Positions 55,137 to 63,791 are shown, counted from the first letter of the stretch. The stretch: DNA of 64,000 bases from Flavobacterium sp. (GCF_027533505.1 NZ_JAPZUB010000011.1:1-64000); one strand, 5' to 3'. The notes: a model not told the origin generated them from the letters alone. Program-made: numbers and translations.

Positions 55137-56015
55137 TGAGACTCTTTTTTTATGCTTCCAGCGTTTATGCGTCCACATATAGTATTCGGGTTGTTCCAAT
55201 ATTTGCGCCTCTACCTTGGCCATGAAGGCTTCTGATAGTTTGTAATCGGGAACTTCTTGCACGTTGTCGGAAAGGATTTCAAAAGTGCCTTCGTAATAGC
55301 CTCGTTTCACTTTTCGCACTTTTAAAAAAAGGACATTCATGTCGTACTGTTTGGCCAAGGATTCAGCACCAATATGAATGGGTGTTTCGATCCCCATGAA
55401 ATGATGCCAATATAAGTTTGTTTCACTCCAACGCGGCGTTTGATCACTGGCAAAACCATACAGTCCTAAAACACCTTCGCGGGCATTTTTTTCGATGGTA
55501 GGTTTGGTTTCTTTGGTGGTAATAAGATAGGCTTTGTAGCGCGACCGGATTTTTTTGACCAAGCGATCAAAGTAGGGATTGGCTATACGTTTGTAAATGG
55601 CAAAGCCCTTAAATCGCGTATAATAATTCATTGAAATCACCCACTCATAGCTTGCATAGTGGCCACACATTAAGGCAATACTTTTTCCTTTTTCCTCAAG
55701 CGCATGATATACATCCATATTGGTAAAGGTGAACCGTCTCTCCATGGTTTTTCGTGAAATCGATAAGGTTTTTATCATTTCCAAAAACATATCACACAAA
55801 TGCTGAAACGATTTTTTCTCAATGTGCAAACGTTCGGCTTCACTGAGATGAGGCAATGCCAAAGCGAGATTACGTCGAACGGCCTTTTTACGATACCCAA
55901 TCACCCGGTAAAGCAAAAAATAGACACCATCCGACAACAGGTATAAAAGCGGAAAAGGCAATTTGGAAATCAACCAAATTATCGGATATATGAGGAGATA
56001 GGCAAGAAATTGCAT
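55134..56015 (-). CDS. Lipid A biosynthesis-type acyltransferase (LpxL/HtrB family)
   Basis: A 293-residue membrane-anchored acyltransferase with an N-terminal helix (LLIYPIIWLISKLPFPLLY). The catalytic HX4E motif is HYASYE in LMCGHYASYEWV. Further family segments are RIANPYFDRLVKKIRSR and YMWTHKRWKHKK at the end. It probably adds a secondary acyl chain to lipid A or a related lipid. TATATTTG (56037-56030) lies upstream. Confidence 0.9.
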   Translation of the reverse strand: MQFLAYLLIYPIIWLISKLPFPLLYLLSDGVYFLLYRVIGYRKKAVRRNLALALPHLSEAERLHIEKKSFQHLCDMFLEMIKTLSISRKTMERRFTFTNMDVYHALEEKGKSIALMCGHYASYEWVISMNYYTRFKGFAIYKRIANPYFDRLVKKIRSRYKAYLITTKETKPTIEKNAREGVLGLYGFASDQTPRWSETNLYWHHFMGIETPIHIGAESLAKQYDMNVLFLKVRKVKRGYYEGTFEILSDNVQEVPDYKLSEAFMAKVEAQILEQPEYYMWTHKRWKHKKRVS

Positions 56016-56029
56016 GCTTTAAATTTGTG

Positions 56030-56037
56030 CAAATATA
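56030..56037 (-). promoter_or_regulatory. -7 element TATATTTG for the acyltransferase
   Basis: CAAATATA on the plus strand reads TATATTTG on the minus strand, 15 bases before the ATG, divergent from the rhomboid gene. Confidence 0.55.
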
Positions 56038-56107
56038 AAGGGTTTCCTTAAGATTTTATTTCGAATTAACAATTCTTAAGTTTGTATTTTTACCCAAAAT
56101 TAGAATT

Positions 56108-56743
56108 ATGATTGTACTGTATGTCTTGATTGGAGTCACTGCGTTGATCAGTTGGAAAGGGTGGGAGGATACCTCTTTTTTCCGCAAATACATGTTTCAT
56201 GTGGGCAGTATTCGCGCTGGGGAGCATTTCCGAATGGTAACTTCTGGGTTTTTGCATGGCGACCTCATGCATTTGGCTTTCAATATGATTTCTCTGTATT
56301 TTTTTGCGCCAATAGTGATATATCAGTTGGGTTTGTACACGTTCTTATTTTTATATGGCGCTAGTTTGTTGGTGGGAAGTATGTTGACTTTAGCCTTGTA
56401 CAAAAATCAGTACCATTATACGGCCATTGGCGCTTCGGGAGCGGTAACTGGAATTATTTACGCGGCAATTTTACTCAATCCCGATATGGAGTTGTATTTA
56501 TTTTTTATACCTATTCCCATCAAAGCCTATTTATTCGGAATTGGTTATTTGTTGTATTCTATTTATGGGATGAAAGCGCAAAATGATGGTATTGGCCATG
56601 CGGCTCATTTTGGCGGAGCAATGGCAGGATTGTTTTTTACGTTGCTTAAAGCACCTCAATTACTTTTTAAACAACCCCTTTTGGTCGCTGGGTTGGTATT
56701 ACCTATCGTTATTCTTTTTTTTATTGAAAGAAAGCGAAAATAA
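56108..56743 (+). CDS. Rhomboid-family intramembrane serine protease
   Basis: A 211-residue six-helix rhomboid. The catalytic serine is S110 in IGASGAVTG and the catalytic histidine is H167 in GHAAHFGGAMAG. The HGDLMHLAFNM segment in helix 2 is also conserved. It cleaves membrane proteins within the bilayer. The substrate is unknown. Confidence 0.93.
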   Translation: MIVLYVLIGVTALISWKGWEDTSFFRKYMFHVGSIRAGEHFRMVTSGFLHGDLMHLAFNMISLYFFAPIVIYQLGLYTFLFLYGASLLVGSMLTLALYKNQYHYTAIGASGAVTGIIYAAILLNPDMELYLFFIPIPIKAYLFGIGYLLYSIYGMKAQNDGIGHAAHFGGAMAGLFFTLLKAPQLLFKQPLLVAGLVLPIVILFFIERKRK

Positions 56744-56793
56744 TAAAGGCATAACTTTTGCAGTCGAAACAAAAACCTAAAAAAATAACTATC

Positions 56794-57480
56794 ATGAGAA
56801 AAATTATTGCCCTATGGCTGCTAAGCTTTGGATTATTTGCCCAAGCGCAAGACATAAAATCCCTTCCTCAAATCACAGTTTCAGGGGAAGGTAAAATGAA
56901 AGTAGTTCCTGATTACGCCGTTATTTCTTTTGGGGTTGAAACCCAAGGAAAAGAGGCAGCAGAAGTAAAGAAGATTAATGATGCAACGGTAGATGGCGTA
57001 TTGCGTTTTTTGAAAAAGTTTGGGTTAGCTGCCCACGACATGCAAACTACGAGGGTTCATTTAGGGCGTATATACACCGGTGAAAAGAATAAATTCAACT
57101 ACCAAGCCATTCAAAATTTACAAGTTACTTTGCGAGATATCAAACAATACGATGCTTTGGTGATGGGATTGGTCGATCAAGGGATTAATGCCCTTTCGGG
57201 GGTTGAATTTAAAGCAACCAAGCTGGAGGAATACAAAACACAAGTTCGCAAACTGGCTACTCAAGATGCTTTAAAACGCGCACAAGATTACACGGCTCCC
57301 TTACAGCAAAAAGTGGGAAAAGCGCATCAAATCTCAGAAACAGGGTCTGTTTTTTTTCCAACGGTGCAACGTGCAGAAGGGTTTTTTGCCAAAGAAGCCA
57401 ATGCCTTACCGCAAGAAACGTTTGCCATTGGTGAAATCGAAATTACAGCACAGGTGACGATCAGTTTTGTGTTGGAATAG
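56794..57480 (+). CDS. SIMPL-domain (DUF541) exported protein
   Basis: A 228-residue exported protein (MRKIIALWLLSFGLFAQA|Q) with one SIMPL/DUF541 domain covering most of the length (QITVSGEGKMKVVPDYAVISFGVET, DALKRAQDYTAPLQQKVGKA). Family members form periplasmic oligomers, but the function is unclear. It lies 50 bases after the rhomboid gene. Confidence 0.85.
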   Translation: MRKIIALWLLSFGLFAQAQDIKSLPQITVSGEGKMKVVPDYAVISFGVETQGKEAAEVKKINDATVDGVLRFLKKFGLAAHDMQTTRVHLGRIYTGEKNKFNYQAIQNLQVTLRDIKQYDALVMGLVDQGINALSGVEFKATKLEEYKTQVRKLATQDALKRAQDYTAPLQQKVGKAHQISETGSVFFPTVQRAEGFFAKEANALPQETFAIGEIEITAQVTISFVLE

Positions 57481-57512
57481 CGCTCATGCTATAGAAAACT
57501 TCATTTCAAAAA

Positions 57513-58061
57513 TCAATATACGCGCTCGGGAAGGTAAACAGCATCGAGAAATGCTTTCCATTGCAGGGCATCCATGATTAGGTCGGGTTGGATTTGTTTA
57601 ACCATTTCAAAGGGGCGAACGATTTGGTGTCTTTGTAGCGTATACTTTTGAATCAAATGCTGCACAAGGGGAAGTGCATTTTGTAAAACTTTTTGGGGGA
57701 TGGAACCCTCTGCGGCACAGAGTTCGATGCCCAAGGTAACATTATTGGCCGATTTTTCGTTTCCCATAAATTGTCGGGCTAAAGGGGTATAATTGTAAAA
57801 GGCCGCACCTACATGATATCCTGCTTCTGTTTCAGGAAGGGTTTGCACAATAGTGTTTTCGTTAATGATATAATGCGGCGCATACCGAATCAATTGACGC
57901 TCTGTGTTGTACCGTCGTTCATTCATAAACCGTAACCGATCGTCTAATGATTTGGTGGTCGAATACGGTAAAGAGCGATGAATAACCAAAGCATTCACAC
58001 TGGCAATAAGCCTTCCCGAACGATTATAACCTCCCAAATGCTGTGTGTCGATGGCAACCAT
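57513..58061 (-). CDS. N-acetylmuramoyl-L-alanine amidase, endolysin-like
   Basis: A 182-residue Amidase_2/PGRP-fold enzyme cutting the bond between muramic acid and L-alanine. Zinc-site and fold segments are ALVIHRS, APHYIINENTIVQ, GYHVGAA, NVTLGIEL and the RHQIVRPFE region. There is no signal peptide and no cell-wall-binding domain, as in phage endolysins of the T7 lysozyme type. It follows the holin-like gene by 23 bases. Canonical third zinc ligand placement (Asp or Cys) is not certain. Confidence 0.82.
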   Translation of the reverse strand: MVAIDTQHLGGYNRSGRLIASVNALVIHRSLPYSTTKSLDDRLRFMNERRYNTERQLIRYAPHYIINENTIVQTLPETEAGYHVGAAFYNYTPLARQFMGNEKSANNVTLGIELCAAEGSIPQKVLQNALPLVQHLIQKYTLQRHQIVRPFEMVKQIQPDLIMDALQWKAFLDAVYLPERVY

Positions 58062-58084
58062 AGGAAATTGATTTGGAATTATGA

Positions 58085-58390
58085 TTAAAATGTAGCTCCT
58101 TGCTTTTCTTTATCCTGCCCAATCCCGCGAACTTTTTGAAACGCTAAGGGAAAAAAAGCACCCAACAACAGCGGAATAATCTCAAAAGTAGTGGTGGGAG
58201 CATGTTGAACAATGAGAATTTCTGATACACCACCGATGAGAAGACTGACTATAAGCGCTTTGGCAGCTTGAATACTATCGTTGGTAGAGAATTTGGATTG
58301 CTGTAAAGCGCACAAGAAATAATGAATAGACAAGTAAAGACCTTGACCTAGCATTCCCATTATCGCCCCCGTTATTATTGCACATACCAT
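58085..58390 (-). CDS. Holin-like small membrane protein
   Basis: A 101-residue protein with three hydrophobic segments (about 1-25, 46-62 and 68-86) and a short charged C-terminus (KVRGIGQDKEKQGATF). I recognise no sequence family. Size, topology and position directly before an endolysin-like amidase suggest a holin, which would let the amidase reach the wall. This is context-based. A motif cluster shared with the sensory operon lies 220-280 bases upstream. Confidence 0.55.
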   Translation of the reverse strand: MVCAIITGAIMGMLGQGLYLSIHYFLCALQQSKFSTNDSIQAAKALIVSLLIGGVSEILIVQHAPTTTFEIIPLLLGAFFPLAFQKVRGIGQDKEKQGATF

Positions 58391-58407
58391 ACGTATTGGT
58401 TTAAAAA

Positions 58408-58490
58408 ATTTTTCCTAAGCGTTGGTTTGTTTTTTTTCTTTTCGGTAGTTTGGGTACGACGTAAGGGTCCGAAGACCCTCACTTACCCAA
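58408..58490 (-). promoter_or_regulatory. Leader of the holin-like/amidase genes: hairpin and half-motif
   Basis: A two-step hairpin has an outer stem TTGGGTA (58450-58456) / TACCCAA (58484-58490) and an inner stem GGGTC (58465-58469), loop CGAA, GACCC (58474-58478). Nearer the ATG, ATTTTTCCTAAG (58408-58419) is identical to 12 bases at 63840-63851 in the other motif cluster. No exact TAnnTTTG is present on the minus strand between here and the gene. Confidence 0.45.
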
Positions 58491-58591
58491 GGCGTATAAA
58501 TCGAATAATGGCTTGCGTGACAAAATGGAATTGTTATCATGTTTGTCATTGTTATTGCAATATTACTACCCCTATTTTGAATAATCTCTAG

Positions 58592-58667
58592 GGTTTTTCC
58601 TGACATTTCAAAGTATTTTTCCTGTACTTCTGGGGGAAAAATACCGAAATACAGGGGAAAAATACCA
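58592..58667. promoter_or_regulatory. Phased motif cluster (GGTATTTTTCC family) upstream of the lysis-like genes
   Basis: AGTATTTTTCC at 58613-58623 (plus orientation), then GGAAAAATACC at 58636-58646 and again at 58657-58667 (minus orientation). A weaker copy, GGGTTTTTCC, lies near 58592-58601. Centres are 21-23 bases apart, about two helical turns. The same motif is clustered at 63792-63849. The 455-base gap around it (58391-58845) holds no other gene I can support. Confidence 0.65.
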
Positions 58668-58794
58668 AATCCTTTGTAAATCAATAAATTAAGGGTGTAA
58701 TTTTTGGGCGTATTTTTTAGTTTGTCCCTTTTGCTGGTATATGTTATTAGGGCTTCATCCTAAAATTTTAACATTTATACGGCACTTAAAAAAT

Positions 58795-58824
58795 AAAAAA
58801 AACCAACCGGTAGGGTTGGTTTTA
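58795..58824 (-). terminator. yebC terminator
   Basis: AACCAACC (58801-58808), loop GGTAG, GGTTGGTT (58814-58821). On the minus strand a long T-run follows. Confidence 0.8.
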
Positions 58825-58845
58825 TAGTATAAAAAGCATAAAATT

Positions 58846-59556
58846 TTATTCTTGCATCGTGTGATACACATTCATCACATCGTCATCTTCTTCAATTTTT
58901 TCCAATAATTTTTCTACATCTGCAATTTGTTCTGGCGTTAATTCTTTTGTGACTTGCGGAATACGCTCAAAACCGGAAGATAAAATTTCAATACTGCGGC
59001 TTTCTAATTCTTTTTGAATAGCGCCAAAACTTTCAAAAGGCGCATACATAACAATACCATCTTCGTCGGCGAAAATTTCTTCTACCCCAAAATCAATCAT
59101 TTCCAATTCTAATTCTTCAATATCTTGTCCTGTATTGGGTATTCTAAAGTTGCAAGTGTGATCAAACATGAACTCAACCGAACCTTGGGTGCCTAGCGCC
59201 CCGTTACATTTATTAAAATAACTACGGATATTGGCTACGGTGCGGTTATTGTTGTCGGTAGCCGTTTCAATTAAAATGGCAATTCCATGGGGTGCATACC
59301 CTTCAAACAAAACTTCCTTATAGTTGGCCGTGTCTTTATCGGATGCTTTTTTAATAGCACGTTCTACATTTTCTTTGGGCATGTTTGCCGCCTTGGCGTT
59401 TTGAATTACGGCGCGTAAACGAGCGTTGGTTTCTGGATTGGGGCCACCCTCTTTTACCGCAATAACAATATCTTTACCAATACGAGTAAATGTTTTGGCC
59501 ATAGCAGACCAACGTTTCATTTTTCGGGCTTTTCTAAATTCAAATGCTCTTCCCAT
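58846..59556 (-). CDS. YebC/PmpR/TACO1 family protein
   Basis: A 236-residue YebC-family protein beginning MGRAFEFRKARKMKRWSAMAKTFTRIGKDI. NARLRAVIQNAKAANMPKENVERAIKKA and FEGYAPHGIAILIETATDNNNRT are diagnostic. Members have been described as DNA-binding regulators and more recently as factors relieving ribosome stalling, so the exact role is open. TAAATTTG (59601-59594) lies upstream. Confidence 0.94.
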   Translation of the reverse strand: MGRAFEFRKARKMKRWSAMAKTFTRIGKDIVIAVKEGGPNPETNARLRAVIQNAKAANMPKENVERAIKKASDKDTANYKEVLFEGYAPHGIAILIETATDNNNRTVANIRSYFNKCNGALGTQGSVEFMFDHTCNFRIPNTGQDIEELELEMIDFGVEEIFADEDGIVMYAPFESFGAIQKELESRSIEILSSGFERIPQVTKELTPEQIADVEKLLEKIEEDDDVMNVYHTMQE

Positions 59557-59593
59557 AGGAATTCTTCTTTAGCAGTTAATTATTTTTTGAGGA

Positions 59594-59601
59594 CAAATTT
59601 A
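59594..59601 (-). promoter_or_regulatory. -7 element TAAATTTG for the yebC-family gene
   Basis: CAAATTTA on the plus strand reads TAAATTTG on the minus strand, 38 bases before the ATG. Confidence 0.5.
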
Positions 59602-59639
59602 CAGGATATGATCAATTTTGCCTTTATTTTTTTGTGTAC

Positions 59640-60722
59640 TTATTTTTTGTAAAATGGGAGTTTAACCACTTGGGCGGCCACTTGATTGTTTCTGATTTTT
59701 ATATAAATTTCAGACCCCGCAGCAGCAAATTCAGTAGCTACATATCCCATACCAATACCTTTGCCCAAGGAGGGTGCCATCGTACCTGATGTCACGATTC
59801 CAATGGCATTTCCATCGGCATCAACAATTTCATAATCATGTCGTGGAATCCCGCGTTCTGTCAATTCAAATCCAACCAATTTTCGGGTTACGCCTTGTTC
59901 TTTTTGCGCTTTTAATGCTTCATGATTGGTAAAATTCTTGGTGAATTTTGTAATCCAACCCAAGCCAGCTTCAATAGGCGATGTGGTGTCATTGATATCG
60001 TTGCCATACAGACAGAATCCCATTTCAAGACGTAATGTGTCTCGAGCGGCGAGTCCTATGGGTTTGATTCCATAAGAGGCGCCAGCTTCAAATACCTTAT
60101 GCCAAAGCGTTTCAGCGTCTTCATTTTTACAATAGACTTCAAATCCGCCTGATCCTGTATACCCTGTAGCAGAGATGATTACATTTTCAATACTAGCAAA
60201 GGTACCTATTTCAAAGTGGTAGTATTTGATGTTGGCTAAGTCAATAGTTGTTAACGACTGCATGGCTTCGACGGCTTTCGGACCTTGGATGGCAAGAAGT
60301 GAATAGGTATCCGAAAGATTTTCCATCGCGGCTCCATCGGTATTGTGTTGGGCAATCCAATCCCAATCTTTTTCAATATTAGAAGCATTAACCACCAATA
60401 AATAGCTCATTTCACCCAGTCGATATACAATTAAATCATCGACTATACCTCCAGTTGCATTGGGCATACACGAATATTGAGCACGTCCAATGTCAAGTGT
60501 TGCTGCATCGTTAGTAGTCACACGTTGAATTAAGTCGAGTGCTTTGGGACCCGAAAGTAGAAATTCACCCATGTGCGACACGTCAAAAACGCCCACTCCG
60601 TTGCGAACGGTTTCATGTTCGGCATTGACGCCCTCGTATTGTACAGGCATGTTGTATCCAGCAAACGGAACCATTTTGGCGCTTAATTGGATATGAATGG
60701 GAGTTAAAGCTGTATTTTTCAT
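59640..60722 (-). CDS. gcvT: Aminomethyltransferase (glycine cleavage T protein)
   Basis: A 360-residue tetrahydrofolate-dependent T protein of the glycine cleavage system. The start [38 protein letters not shown] is diagnostic (split by family motifs MVPFAGY and DVSHMGE). Later segments are [13 protein letters not shown] and [17 protein letters not shown]. gcvH and gcvP are not in the window. TATTTTTG (60753-60746) lies upstream. Confidence 0.96.
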   Translation of the reverse strand: MKNTALTPIHIQLSAKMVPFAGYNMPVQYEGVNAEHETVRNGVGVFDVSHMGEFLLSGPKALDLIQRVTTNDAATLDIGRAQYSCMPNATGGIVDDLIVYRLGEMSYLLVVNASNIEKDWDWIAQHNTDGAAMENLSDTYSLLAIQGPKAVEAMQSLTTIDLANIKYYHFEIGTFASIENVIISATGYTGSGGFEVYCKNEDAETLWHKVFEAGASYGIKPIGLAARDTLRLEMGFCLYGNDINDTTSPIEAGLGWITKFTKNFTNHEALKAQKEQGVTRKLVGFELTERGIPRHDYEIVDADGNAIGIVTSGTMAPSLGKGIGMGYVATEFAAAGSEIYIKIRNNQVAAQVVKLPFYKK

Positions 60723-60745
60723 CCGATGATTGTTAGTTTGTGGCG

Positions 60746-60753
60746 CAAAAATA
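60746..60753 (-). promoter_or_regulatory. -7 element TATTTTTG for gcvT
   Basis: CAAAAATA on the plus strand reads TATTTTTG on the minus strand, 24 bases before the gcvT ATG. Confidence 0.5.
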
Positions 60754-60810
60754 CAAAATTAGCTTCCAAGTTAAGAGGTACTTTTTTGATTATTTCAAGG
60801 CAGAAATAGC

Positions 60811-60848
60811 CCAAAAAAAACCAAACGTTCAAGCGACAAGTTTGGTTT
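60811..60848 (-). terminator. Terminator of the sensory operon
   Basis: AACCAAAC (60819-60826) pairs with GTTTGGTT (60840-60847). On the minus strand T8 follows. It lies 25 bases beyond the regulator stop codon. Confidence 0.8.
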
Positions 60849-60872
60849 GCTAGGGTATAAAAAAATGTTTTG

Positions 60873-61532
60873 TTATAAAAAGGGTTCCGTTAAACGATGT
60901 TTATAGGAAAACAAGACTAAGCCTACTTTGGAACGAATTTGAAATCGGTCAAATAAGGTAGTGCGATAGGCATCAATGGTTTTTCCACTTACTTCCATAA
61001 TTTTGGCCATTTGGTCATAAGTGAGTTCTCTCTCGTCGCAAACCAAGGTAAGAAATTCCAACTCTTTATCGGTCATTTCGAAGGTAATGGGGAGCTCTTC
61101 ATTTTTTCGAACGTCATAATTCTTAATCCGATTCAGAATTTCTGTGACGTTGGTATATCCAAAATTGATGATGTTATCGATGGCAAATTTTAAATCGGCT
61201 GCCGAACAATTTTTATGTAAAAATCCACGTGCTCCATGGTGGTAGGCGTCGTCAATGATTTGTTCGTCTATGTGTTGTGTGAGCAGCAATACTTTGTATT
61301 CCCCTGTTTTCTTTTCCAACTCTTGCAACACTTCAATCCCATTTTTATGGGGCATGGAGTAAACCAAGATATACATGTCGGGAATAGGAACTAGGGGTAA
61401 AGACTCTAGGAATTGATCGCCATCATCAAATTCATGGACGACCTGATATTCACCGAGGCGTTGAATGAGTTCTTTGAGACCTTGGCGAACGATGGCATGA
61501 TCATCGATTAAGCAAATGCGGATGGGTTCCAT
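60873..61532 (-). CDS. LuxR/NarL-type response regulator lacking the phosphoacceptor aspartate
   Basis: A 219-residue protein with an N-terminal receiver (1-~125) and a C-terminal LuxR helix-turn-helix (~150-215: TDKELEFLTLVCDERELTYDQMAKIMEVSGKTIDAYRTTL, cut here at ELTYDQMA and VSGKTIDAYRTTL). D10-D11, the switch threonine (LLLTQ) and the conserved lysine (FLHKN) are present. The phosphoacceptor position reads V57 in PDMYILVYSMPHKNG (codon GTT instead of GAT). It may act without phosphorylation. It follows the kinase by 7 bases. Confidence 0.9.
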   Translation of the reverse strand: MEPIRICLIDDHAIVRQGLKELIQRLGEYQVVHEFDDGDQFLESLPLVPIPDMYILVYSMPHKNGIEVLQELEKKTGEYKVLLLTQHIDEQIIDDAYHHGARGFLHKNCSAADLKFAIDNIINFGYTNVTEILNRIKNYDVRKNEELPITFEMTDKELEFLTLVCDERELTYDQMAKIMEVSGKTIDAYRTTLFDRFQIRSKVGLVLFSYKHRLTEPFL

Positions 61533-61539
61533 AGGCGTA

Positions 61540-62301
61540 TTAATTGCGTTGTAGGGTTATTTGTGTTCCACGTCCCGGTTTGGAATCAATGATAAGCGAA
61601 CATTGTATTAATTCTGCTCGTTTTTTCATATTGACCAAACCTAAAGATAGCGTTTTTGTAGTTACATCAAATCCTTTCCCGTCATCCTCAATTTGCAGGC
61701 GAAACTTGGGTTGTGCGGCTAATTGCACACGGATAGTTTTCGCCCGGGCATGTTTGATGCAATTGTTTATCGATTCTTGAAAGATACGATAAATAATTAA
61801 CTTTTCATCATCTTTCAAAAAGGGTTGCGCATCACCCAAATCCATTTCAAATTGGATATTGCTATTTTTTTGCAAGCGTTCCATTTCGGTTCGAATGGCT
61901 TTGGCTACATCCTGTTGTAAGACCAATTGACTGTTGAGCGAGTGACTAATACTGCGCACAGATTGTGACAATCGCTTTAACGACTCACTCAGACTTTCTA
62001 GACGTTCGGATTGTTCCGGATGGTCGTATTTGTAATTCTCTATTTGAAAATTTAAAGCCGTAATTTGTTGCCCTGCATCGTCGTGCAAATCACGCGAGAT
62101 ATTTTGTAAAACCTGTTCTTGGGTTTCAATGATGGTTTGCGTAATGTTGCGTTGAAACTCGAGGTCTTTTTCAAACAGTTGTTGGGTGTATTTTTTTACT
62201 TTCCCAATATGCATTCGCGCCAGCATTATACTAAATGTGGTGATAAGGCTTATAAAAATTAAGCAGATAAGGATTCCAATGGCAAGACTGTAATTACTCA
62301 T
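61540..62301 (-). CDS. Membrane histidine kinase (HisKA_3 type)
   Basis: A 253-residue kinase with one N-terminal membrane helix (about 5-28), a coiled-coil linker and a HisKA_3 dimerisation domain with H73 in NISRDLHDDAGQQITAL. The ATPase domain has FQESINNCIKHARA (N box), EDDGKGFD (G1) and GLVNMKKRAEL, ending GRGTQITLQ. All catalytic motifs look intact. There is no periplasmic sensor domain, so sensing may come from the 7TM neighbour 15 bases upstream. Confidence 0.93.
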   Translation of the reverse strand: MSNYSLAIGILICLIFISLITTFSIMLARMHIGKVKKYTQQLFEKDLEFQRNITQTIIETQEQVLQNISRDLHDDAGQQITALNFQIENYKYDHPEQSERLESLSESLKRLSQSVRSISHSLNSQLVLQQDVAKAIRTEMERLQKNSNIQFEMDLGDAQPFLKDDEKLIIYRIFQESINNCIKHARAKTIRVQLAAQPKFRLQIEDDGKGFDVTTKTLSLGLVNMKKRAELIQCSLIIDSKPGRGTQITLQRN

Positions 62302-62316
62302 AAGATATAATAGGTG

Positions 62317-63018
62317 CTATTCTTCGGTAATGACTCGTTTGTGATTGCGGTATTCGATGTAAATGTACCATAAAAGGAGCGAGTAGCTTATAAAATTGAT
62401 GTAATTCGTTGTGATAGTATATAAGTCTATGTTTTTATAGATTTTCACTTTTTGAAGATTTACATCAACAAAAGCAAAAATTAAGGAAAGTCCCAAAAAC
62501 ATGAAGATTGGGGAACTTATTAGTCGATATTCATTACTGAATAAATAGACAAACTCCTCATTTTTTAATTTTTGAAAACTCAAGATGAAAAATAGAAGTA
62601 TGTAAAGTAAGGAACCCATACAAAATATATATGATTTAAATTCATCATTTTTTTGAAAAAAAATGATATCCATTACAATAAAAATAATAAAAATGAAAAG
62701 TGAATATCTAAATGCTTTTATCAAACCCAAATTTAAATGGAGAATATATAACCATAGGGGAAATGTAAGGATTATTGTAATATCGTAAATCAAACTTGTG
62801 AGTCGATTTCTCAGTTCATCCGCTAAACCTAAGGCATCAGTTTTAATAATTGTCGTGCTCAATTCAGTAAATACATACAAAAGCAAAATCGTCATTAAAA
62901 TTTTACTAATCTTTTTGCTTGAGGGTAAAAGAAAAATTGCAGTTGTAAAAACAAAGGTTTCAAACCACATAATAAATTTCAAATCACCAAAAGTTTCAAT
63001 AATAACTTTAGTAAGCAT
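62317..63018 (-). CDS. Seven-helix membrane protein of the sensory operon
   Basis: A 233-residue protein with about seven hydrophobic helices and short loops, ending in a basic tail (YIEYRNHKRVITEE). I recognise no family. It resembles in layout the 7TM sensor units associated with kinases, but has no catalytic domain. It starts one base after the stop of the unknown protein and is followed by the kinase, so a sensing role is inferred from context. The A+T content is higher than in its neighbours. Confidence 0.7.
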   Translation of the reverse strand: MLTKVIIETFGDLKFIMWFETFVFTTAIFLLPSSKKISKILMTILLLYVFTELSTTIIKTDALGLADELRNRLTSLIYDITIILTFPLWLYILHLNLGLIKAFRYSLFIFIIFIVMDIIFFQKNDEFKSYIFCMGSLLYILLFFILSFQKLKNEEFVYLFSNEYRLISSPIFMFLGLSLIFAFVDVNLQKVKIYKNIDLYTITTNYINFISYSLLLWYIYIEYRNHKRVITEE

Positions 63019-63019
63019 T

Positions 63020-63718
63020 TTATTTTATTGCTGCTGCCTTTGATTTTTGATTATTTAAAATATCAAATCCGTGTCCTCCTGAGAAATCATAAAACCCTTC
63101 CAAATTTTCATAAACAACTTTAAACGCTACGGTGCTTTTATCGTTGGTATTGGTGACTTTGGTAAAATAGAATTTTACCTCTTCAAGATTTTCCATTGCG
63201 CCATCCATAGCATGCAATAGGGCTTGGAAAAAGGGTATTGAAAAACATAAATTTTCATTGGAATAATTGGTTATCAAGTCAAGTTGCTTGGGAATACCAT
63301 TGGTGTCCGTGACAACTTGTACATAATTGGGATAGAAGGTTTCATCAAAATCGCCAACCATTTTTGTCAATGAGGCTCCATCGATACCGTAAAATTCACT
63401 TTGGCCAATGGCAGTATTGATTTGGGTTTTATAATCTGTGTTGTCCAATTCATGACCCAAAAGAATAAATGAATAACTATCAATAAAACTGATATTAGCC
63501 ACATGATTAGTGAGCCATTGCGATAACACGGAAAACTGATTACTGATCAAACTTAGGTCGACAACATAATACGTGGGAACAGTGGGATTGGGAAGGACAT
63601 TGCTGGCAAGATAAGCCGTATTAGTGGCTGCCCAGGCCGCATTGACAGTGGCTCCATCAATAATAATAATGTTTTCAGGATCGGCAATGTGTTGGGTTAA
63701 GTTTTGAGCGAGGTTCAT
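63020..63718 (-). CDS. Unknown soluble protein, first gene of the sensory operon
   Basis: A 232-residue protein I do not recognise. There is no signal peptide or membrane helix. Segments such as ENIIIIDGATVNAAWAAT and VPTYYVVDLSLISNQF look like alternating strands and helices. It has many Asn, Thr and Asp residues and ends QKSKAAAIK. It is the promoter-proximal gene, directly downstream of the 63.8 kb motif cluster, so it is presumably the most highly expressed product of the operon. It could be an effector, a ligand or a regulatory partner. Confidence 0.6.
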   Translation of the reverse strand: MNLAQNLTQHIADPENIIIIDGATVNAAWAATNTAYLASNVLPNPTVPTYYVVDLSLISNQFSVLSQWLTNHVANISFIDSYSFILLGHELDNTDYKTQINTAIGQSEFYGIDGASLTKMVGDFDETFYPNYVQVVTDTNGIPKQLDLITNYSNENLCFSIPFFQALLHAMDGAMENLEEVKFYFTKVTNTNDKSTVAFKVVYENLEGFYDFSGGHGFDILNNQKSKAAAIK

Positions 63719-63791
63719 ACGAATGGTGTTTTAGGTTAGGAGTTGATTTTATTTGTGTCACAAATTTGACCAATGAAGAGGTAAAATCCTA

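Noticed and set aside
58449..58491. Leader hairpin as a rho-independent terminator
   Set aside because: No T-run follows on either strand.
58415..58684. 89-residue minus-strand frame upstream of the holin-like gene
   Set aside because: It is made largely of the repeated operator-like motif and the leader hairpin, and has no sensible domain or promoter.
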